A stretch of DNA of 64,000 bases from Nocardioides sp. YR527. Lineage in GTDB: Bacteria > Actinomycetota > Actinomycetes > Propionibacteriales > Nocardioidaceae. The DNA lies in NCBI RefSeq assembly GCF_900101045.1, contig NZ_FNFN01000008.1, positions 62,001 through 126,000 on the forward strand, written 5' to 3'. This document shows positions 59,702 to 64,000 of the stretch, one piece after another. The notes beneath the pieces are model-generated. The model did no database searches, was not told where the DNA came from, and was given only the letters and a program-made list of their open reading frames with translations. Numbering within the stretch: the first letter of the stretch is position 1; each line of letters begins with the position of its first letter. The position numbers and the translations under genes are program-made.

Positions 59702-60688
59702 GTGCGCGCCGCCTTCGCGATGACTCCCCATCTCCAGCATCGGTTCTTCGATGCACCCCTCCTGGCCGAGCTGGGTGACCTCGTGGACATCGATGCCGAC
59801 CAGGTGCTGACGTCCTACGACGACCCGGGTGCCGCCGACGTGGAGGTGCTCGTCACGGCTTGGGGCACACCCACCATCGACGCCTCGGCGCTCGCCCGGA
59901 TGCCACGGCTGCGCGCCGTCGTCCACGCCGCCGGCTCGGTGAAGTACTTTCTCTCCCCCGAAGCCTGGGAGCGTGACCTCCGGGTCACCTGCGGCGTCGA
60001 GCCCAACGCCCGCCCGGTAGCCGAGTACGCCCTGGCCGCGGTGCTGTGGGCCACGAAGTCGGTCCTGCCGCTGACCGAGCGGTTCCGTGCCGACCGGGTG
60101 GCACCCGACCTCACCGTCGACGACACCATCGACGGTGCGTACGGCACGACGGTCGGCCTCCTGGGCGCCTCCGCCACCGGCCGGGCGCTCGTCGAGCTGC
60201 TCGCCCCCTTCGACCTCTCCGTCCTGGTCAGCGACCCGACGATCGACGCGGCCCGAGCCGCCGAGATGGGTGCAGAGCTCGTCGGCCTCGACGATCTCTT
60301 CGCACGCTCCCGGGTCGTCTCGCTGCACGCGCCGCTGCTGCCGCAGACCCGGCACCTCGTCGACGCCCGCCTGCTCGGGCTGATGGGCGACGGCACCACC
60401 CTGATCAACACCGCCCGGGGCGGCGTCGTCGACCACGACGCACTCCGCTCCGAGCTGCTCTCGGGCCGGCTGCGGGCGATCCTGGACGTGACCGAGCCCG
60501 AGCCGCTCCCCGCCGACGACCCGATGTGGAGCCTGCCCAACGTCACCCTGACCCCGCACGTCGCCGGCTCCCAGGGCAGTGAGCTGCGCCGCCTGGGCCG
60601 TGCCGCCGTGGACGAGGTGCGTGCCCTGATCGACGGCCGGCCGCCGCTGCGCCCGGTCGACCCCGCCACCCTGGCCACCAGCGCCTGA
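59702..60688 (+). CDS. D-isomer-specific 2-hydroxyacid dehydrogenase family protein
   Basis: A 328-aa enzyme of the phosphoglycerate/glyoxylate dehydrogenase group. The nucleotide site reads VGLLGASATGRALVELL, with Ala and Ser where GxGxxG is usual. NTARGGVVDHDAL, the catalytic Arg region and HVAGSQGS (catalytic His) are present. The GTG at 59702 is the start. It is followed by the unclassified gene at 60707. In a sugar-acid locus it may reduce or oxidise a 2-keto or 2-hydroxy acid. The substrate is unknown. Confidence 0.85.
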   Translation: MRAAFAMTPHLQHRFFDAPLLAELGDLVDIDADQVLTSYDDPGAADVEVLVTAWGTPTIDASALARMPRLRAVVHAAGSVKYFLSPEAWERDLRVTCGVEPNARPVAEYALAAVLWATKSVLPLTERFRADRVAPDLTVDDTIDGAYGTTVGLLGASATGRALVELLAPFDLSVLVSDPTIDAARAAEMGAELVGLDDLFARSRVVSLHAPLLPQTRHLVDARLLGLMGDGTTLINTARGGVVDHDALRSELLSGRLRAILDVTEPEPLPADDPMWSLPNVTLTPHVAGSQGSELRRLGRAAVDEVRALIDGRPPLRPVDPATLATSA

Positions 60689-60706
60689 CCACCATCGGAG
60701 ACCCCC

Positions 60707-62146
60707 ATGACGAAACCTGCTCCCGACCTCGCCCACCTCACCCGCTGGTTCCTGACCTGGGTCACCGATGAGGGGGCGATCAACGGCTTCCACAACCACA
60801 GCGTGTGGGGCACCAACCCCGCGACCTTCCTCGACTGGACCAGCGGCCACGCCGCCTTCTCCGCGCCGGCTCTCGGCGCCGTCGCACAGCTCCTCGCCGC
60901 GCGGCCCGATGACCGGGCCGCCGAGGTCTGGCGCCGGATGATGCGCTTCCAGAGCAGCGCCCTGCAGGACGACGACCAGTACAAGCACGTCGGCTTCCAG
61001 GTCGGGGAGTCGGCCACGACCGGCCTGATCCACAACGCGACCGGCAGCATCGGTCTGCTCCTCGGGCTCAAGCACGCCCGACACCTGCTCGATGACGCCG
61101 AGGTCGACCGGATCGTCGACGTCGTACGCCGCAACCTGGTCGCCCTGCACTCCTTCGGCGGCGGCCGCCCGGCCGAGGACGGCACCTGCAACCAGGAGTA
61201 CGCCCGGGTGTGGGTCAAGCTGCTGCTCTCCGAGGTGACCGGCGACGACAGCGGCCTGGCCGAGATCGCCGAGGACCTCGACCTCCTCATCGCCCGCCAC
61301 CACGAGCCCGGAGTCCCGGACGCCGACTCCTCGGGCACCTGGCGGCAGGCCGAGGATCGGGTCGCCGGCGGGATCCTCGAGCCCGCGGAGTACTACGGCC
61401 TGATGATCGTGCCGCTGCTGCTCGGCCACCTGCGCCTGGGTGAGCAGCGCTACCTCGACGAGGCCGTCCGGCTGTGCCGCCACGTCGCCCGCTCGGCGTG
61501 GACCGACGCGGACGGCCAGACCCGCTTCCACCGCTACTGGTACGTCGCACCCAGCACGACCCTGAAGAGCGACACCCCCATGCTGATCGCAGGCATGGGT
61601 CTGACGCTGCACGGCATTCGTGAGGTGTGCCGGGTGCGCCCCGACGCCGAGCTCGAGGAGTTCATGGCGCGTTGCCGGGCGACGTACGCGCACTATCAGG
61701 CGCCGGCCGGCTACTTCGCCTCGGCGACCCACTGGGGCACCGAGGCCGACGTCGCCCCGAGCACCGCGTGGCACGCCCACGACCTGGTGTTCCTCGCCGA
61801 CGACGTCGAGGACCCGGCGCCGGACTTCTGGACGACGGTGCTCACGCCCGACGAGCGCCAGTCGGTGCTGATGACCAACCGGGCCGTCTGGGCCGAGCAC
61901 GGCGTGCACTGGTGCATCCGCAGTCCCCTGACCGCGGGCGACCTCCACCTCTACGGCCGCAAGGACCGGGCGGTGTTCGGGCGCGACTTCTTCGCGTGGA
62001 CCGACAAGGTGCCGCTCGACGACGAGCTGCGCTACCCCGAGGCGCCGCTCTTCCTCGAGACCAACGACGGCATGCGTCGCGTGGACACCTCCGAGCGCCC
62101 CACGGACGTCTCGACGCTGGGCACGACCTACCACGGCGGGCTCTGA
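60707..62146 (+). CDS. Unclassified protein, probable alpha/alpha-barrel (glycosidase-like)
   Basis: A 479-aa soluble protein without signal peptide. It is predominantly helical, with repeated aromatic/His-rich turns such as NGFHNHSVWGTN, DQYKHVGFQVGES, RFHRYWYVAPST and HWGTEADVAPSTAWHAHD, a pattern reminiscent of six-hairpin glycosidases. I do not recognise a named family or catalytic pair. It lies 18 bp after the dehydrogenase and 2 bp before the epimerase, so it is part of one operon. It could be an intracellular glycoside hydrolase or unsaturated-uronide hydrolase; this is a guess from context. Confidence 0.72.
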   Translation: MTKPAPDLAHLTRWFLTWVTDEGAINGFHNHSVWGTNPATFLDWTSGHAAFSAPALGAVAQLLAARPDDRAAEVWRRMMRFQSSALQDDDQYKHVGFQVGESATTGLIHNATGSIGLLLGLKHARHLLDDAEVDRIVDVVRRNLVALHSFGGGRPAEDGTCNQEYARVWVKLLLSEVTGDDSGLAEIAEDLDLLIARHHEPGVPDADSSGTWRQAEDRVAGGILEPAEYYGLMIVPLLLGHLRLGEQRYLDEAVRLCRHVARSAWTDADGQTRFHRYWYVAPSTTLKSDTPMLIAGMGLTLHGIREVCRVRPDAELEEFMARCRATYAHYQAPAGYFASATHWGTEADVAPSTAWHAHDLVFLADDVEDPAPDFWTTVLTPDERQSVLMTNRAVWAEHGVHWCIRSPLTAGDLHLYGRKDRAVFGRDFFAWTDKVPLDDELRYPEAPLFLETNDGMRRVDTSERPTDVSTLGTTYHGGL

Positions 62147-62148
62147 GC

Positions 62149-62898
62149 ATGCTGCGTCCCGGGTTGTGCTCGGTCACGGCACGTCATCTCCCGACGGACG
62201 GGGTGCTGGAGGCGGCCGCCAAGGCCGGTCTGGCCTGCATCGAGTGGGGCGCGGACGTGCACGCCCCACCGGCAGCCGACCTGCCCGACCTGGCTGCGGC
62301 GACCGCCGCGGCCGGACTGGCCGTAGCCTCCTACGGCACCTACTGGCGGGCCACGCCGGACGACGACGGGCTCGCGCTGATCGGAGCGGCCCGGGCGTTG
62401 GGGTGCACCCGCCTACGCATCTGGGCCGGCACCACCGGCTCGGCCGAGGCCTCCCCCGCCGAGCGTGCCGAGGTCGTACGCCGCGTACAGGGGCTGGCCG
62501 ACGAGGCCGCCGGCCACGGGCTCGAGCTCGCCTTCGAGCACCACGACCTGACGCTGGCGGACACCGTCGAGTCCACTCTCGACCTCCTCGCCGAGGTGGA
62601 CCGGCCGAACGTCGGCACCTACTGGCAGCCCCGGGTGGGCGAGCCGGCAGAGGTGGCCCTGGCCGGGCTGGCCCGGCTGCTCCCGCACGTACGGGCGGTG
62701 CACGCGTTCTCGTGGTGGCCACGCCACGAGCGCCTGCGGCTGGAGACTCGGGCCGACCTGTGGCCGCCGGCCCTGGAGATGCTGGCCGCGACCGGGCGGG
62801 CGACGGACGTACTGCTGGAGTTCCTGCCAGAGGACGATCTGTCGCTGCTGCCGAGCGAGGCAGGTCGCCTGCGCGAGTGGATCGCGCAGGCGACCTGA
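62149..62898 (+). CDS. Sugar-phosphate isomerase/epimerase-like TIM-barrel protein
   Basis: 249 residues of the xylose-isomerase-like AP-endonuclease-2 superfamily. Features include LEAAAKAGLACIEWGADVHA near the N terminus, ALGCTRLRIWAGT, LELAFEHHDLTLAD (a metal-ligand Glu) and VRAVHAFSWWPR. It starts two bases after the preceding stop. It may isomerise or epimerise the sugar or sugar acid released by the pathway. It ends 4 bp before the convergent beta-helix gene. Confidence 0.83.
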   Translation: MLRPGLCSVTARHLPTDGVLEAAAKAGLACIEWGADVHAPPAADLPDLAAATAAAGLAVASYGTYWRATPDDDGLALIGAARALGCTRLRIWAGTTGSAEASPAERAEVVRRVQGLADEAAGHGLELAFEHHDLTLADTVESTLDLLAEVDRPNVGTYWQPRVGEPAEVALAGLARLLPHVRAVHAFSWWPRHERLRLETRADLWPPALEMLAATGRATDVLLEFLPEDDLSLLPSEAGRLREWIAQAT

Positions 62899-62902
62899 GG
62901 GC

Positions 62903-64000
62903 TCAGCCGGCGGCCGGGCCGCCCGGGAGGCCGATGCCCTCCCGGGTGACCAGCCGGTTCCAGTTCGCCACCCACTTCCGGCCGAAGGTCTGCGCGACCT
63001 CGCCGGTGTAGCTGAAGCTCAGCGTGTCGAGGTCGAGCCCGGCGGCCTCGAGCGAGGCGGGCTTGCTGAGGTTGGTGTTGATCGCGTCGCTCCACGTGGA
63101 GAGGCGATAGGTCGCGGCCGGGTCGGCGAACGAGTTCTCGCCGGCGCGGTACTCGCCGCCGCCGATGATGACCGAGCGGTCGATCGCGTTGCGGGCCGGC
63201 ACGTAGAGGGAGTTCGGGTTCTCCCACACGGTGGCCCGGTCGCAGCCGTTGGTCGCGGCGGCCGCATAGTCGGCCTTCTTGCAGTCCTCGCCGGTCGCGG
63301 TGACGCGCGGGACGTACCAGTCCTTGATCTCCGGGAACACGATCGGCGTTCCGTCGGAGTAGCGGGCCCTGCCGTCGGTGTAGTGACGGTGCCAGCGGGC
63401 GACATCCTCCGCGGTGGCCGAGTACTTCTCCCCCGGCCGTACGTCGAGGAACGAGTTGTAGCGGCTCTGCACCACCCAGCCGTTTGGCACGGGAAGACCG
63501 GTCTCGCCGTTGCGGTGGTAGAGCTGGTCGTGGCCGGTCTGGTCGACGTCGATGAACACGTTGTCCGTCGCCTTGTTGCTGTGGCCCGACTGGAAGAACA
63601 CGCCGGAGTGCGCGTTCTTCACGACGTTGTGGTGGAACCGCATCCCCGAGACGCCGTCGTCCATGTAGAACGCGTCGTTGGAGCCACCGATGGTGTCGAA
63701 GAAGTTGTACGCCACCTCGTTGCCCAGATAGGTGTAGTCACGCCCGGTGTAGACGACGCCCTGGTCGCCCGCGTTCTTCACCAGGTCGTAGAAGAAGTTG
63801 TTGTTGACCTTCATGTCGTTGCCCATGATCTGCACCGCCATGTGGGGCGCGTCGTGGACGTAGTTGTTCTCGAAGCTGTTCCCGACGCCGTAGAGGTAGC
63901 CGGCCGGCGTGTAGGTCGCCAGCCGCGAGAAGCGCGCGATCTCGTTGTTGCGGGCCACGTTGTCGCCGCGCTCCAGAGTCTTGCGGTCACCGCCGCCGAG
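62903..64000 (-). CDS. Secreted-type right-handed beta-helix protein, C-terminal part (5' truncated by window edge)
   Basis: 365 residues are visible in a frame still open at base 64000. Beta-helix rungs repeat clearly: GNSFENNYVHDAPHMAVQIM, YTGRDYTYLGNEVAYNFF, AFYMDDGVSGMRFHHNVV, HSGVFFQSGHSNKATDNVFI. This GRDYT...YxDDxxSG pattern is that of GH141-like/pectin-lyase-fold enzymes. The 5' part, including any signal peptide, lies beyond the window. It is the second such protein of the locus, convergent with the epimerase gene. Substrate unknown. Confidence 0.8.
   Translation of the reverse strand, partial: LGGGDRKTLERGDNVARNNEIARFSRLATYTPAGYLYGVGNSFENNYVHDAPHMAVQIMGNDMKVNNNFFYDLVKNAGDQGVVYTGRDYTYLGNEVAYNFFDTIGGSNDAFYMDDGVSGMRFHHNVVKNAHSGVFFQSGHSNKATDNVFIDVDQTGHDQLYHRNGETGLPVPNGWVVQSRYNSFLDVRPGEKYSATAEDVARWHRHYTDGRARYSDGTPIVFPEIKDWYVPRVTATGEDCKKADYAAAATNGCDRATVWENPNSLYVPARNAIDRSVIIGGGEYRAGENSFADPAATYRLSTWSDAINTNLSKPASLEAAGLDLDTLSFSYTGEVAQTFGRKWVANWNRLVTREGIGLPGGPAAG

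Noticed and set aside
59627..62134. 835-codon open frame on the minus strand over the dehydrogenase and unclassified genes
   Set aside because: The plus-strand genes have recognisable motifs, ribosome sites and tight spacing. The minus frame encodes repetitive Gly/Val/Arg sequence only.

Overview
The window is chromosomal DNA of a very high-GC actinomycete. Dense four-base gene overlaps, many GTG starts, frequent cgtacg words, a DUF222/HNH (13E12-type) gene and an actinobacterial-style ben operon with a LuxR-ATPase regulator point to a Nocardioides-like member of the Propionibacteriales. This is inference from gene content; no rRNA marker is present. I see no tRNA, rRNA or CRISPR array.

Layout. 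(1) 1-7.6 kb: peripheral aromatic metabolism. A flavin reductase plus HpaB-type flavin monooxygenase, a MarR/OhrR-like regulator with a 14-bp palindromic operator, an aldehyde dehydrogenase/alcohol dehydrogenase pair (benzyl-alcohol type) divergent from an AraC regulator, and an SDR. (2) 7.6-11.2 kb: arsenic detoxification. arsR, an FAD oxidoreductase with a Cys-rich tail, arsC, an ArsR-ArsC fusion and an aquaporin. (3) 11.2-25.3 kb: benzoate and catechol catabolism. On the minus strand lie benA, benB, a single gene joining benC, an FCD domain and benD, then benK, a LuxR/ATPase regulator (benR-like), benE and a hydrolase. Divergent on the plus strand lie a LysR regulator, catB, catA and catC. 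Benzyl alcohol or benzoate would be funnelled to catechol and on to muconolactone and enol-lactone.

(4) 25.3-31.9 kb: a large AfsR-like regulator, a 2OG-Fe(II)-type oxygenase and an MmpL/RND transporter. (5) 31.9-40.3 kb: a light-response locus. A B12-binding MerR regulator (LitR/CarH type) and an SRPBCC protein are divergent from a translationally coupled operon of amine oxidase, DUF1365, cyclopropane-fatty-acid synthase, photolyase, a TIGR01777 epimerase and an SDR, with an inverted-repeat operator in the shared promoter. (6) 40.3-53.4 kb: accessory genes. Dipeptidase, Lrp-type regulator, DoxX, a repeat-rich non-coding stretch next to an HNH gene, a Tat-exported metallo-beta-lactamase-fold protein, a MarR/membrane-protein pair, an enoyl-CoA hydratase, and a two-component system with an unusual four-heptamer site before a PepSY protein. 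(7) 53.4-64 kb: a glycan or sugar-acid utilisation locus. Two secreted beta-helix proteins, a FadR/GntR regulator, a sugar ABC importer without its ATPase, a D-2-hydroxyacid dehydrogenase, an unclassified probable alpha/alpha-barrel protein and a TIM-barrel epimerase.

The most unusual object is the benC-FCD-benD gene. Between its reductase and FCD parts it carries an in-frame segment of about 390 bp that is bounded by inverted repeats and contains two copies of a 98-bp palindromic-ended element. The same repeat arm recurs 25 kb away beside a 21-bp tandem array near the HNH gene, so a mobile or REP-like repeat appears to have become protein-coding linker.
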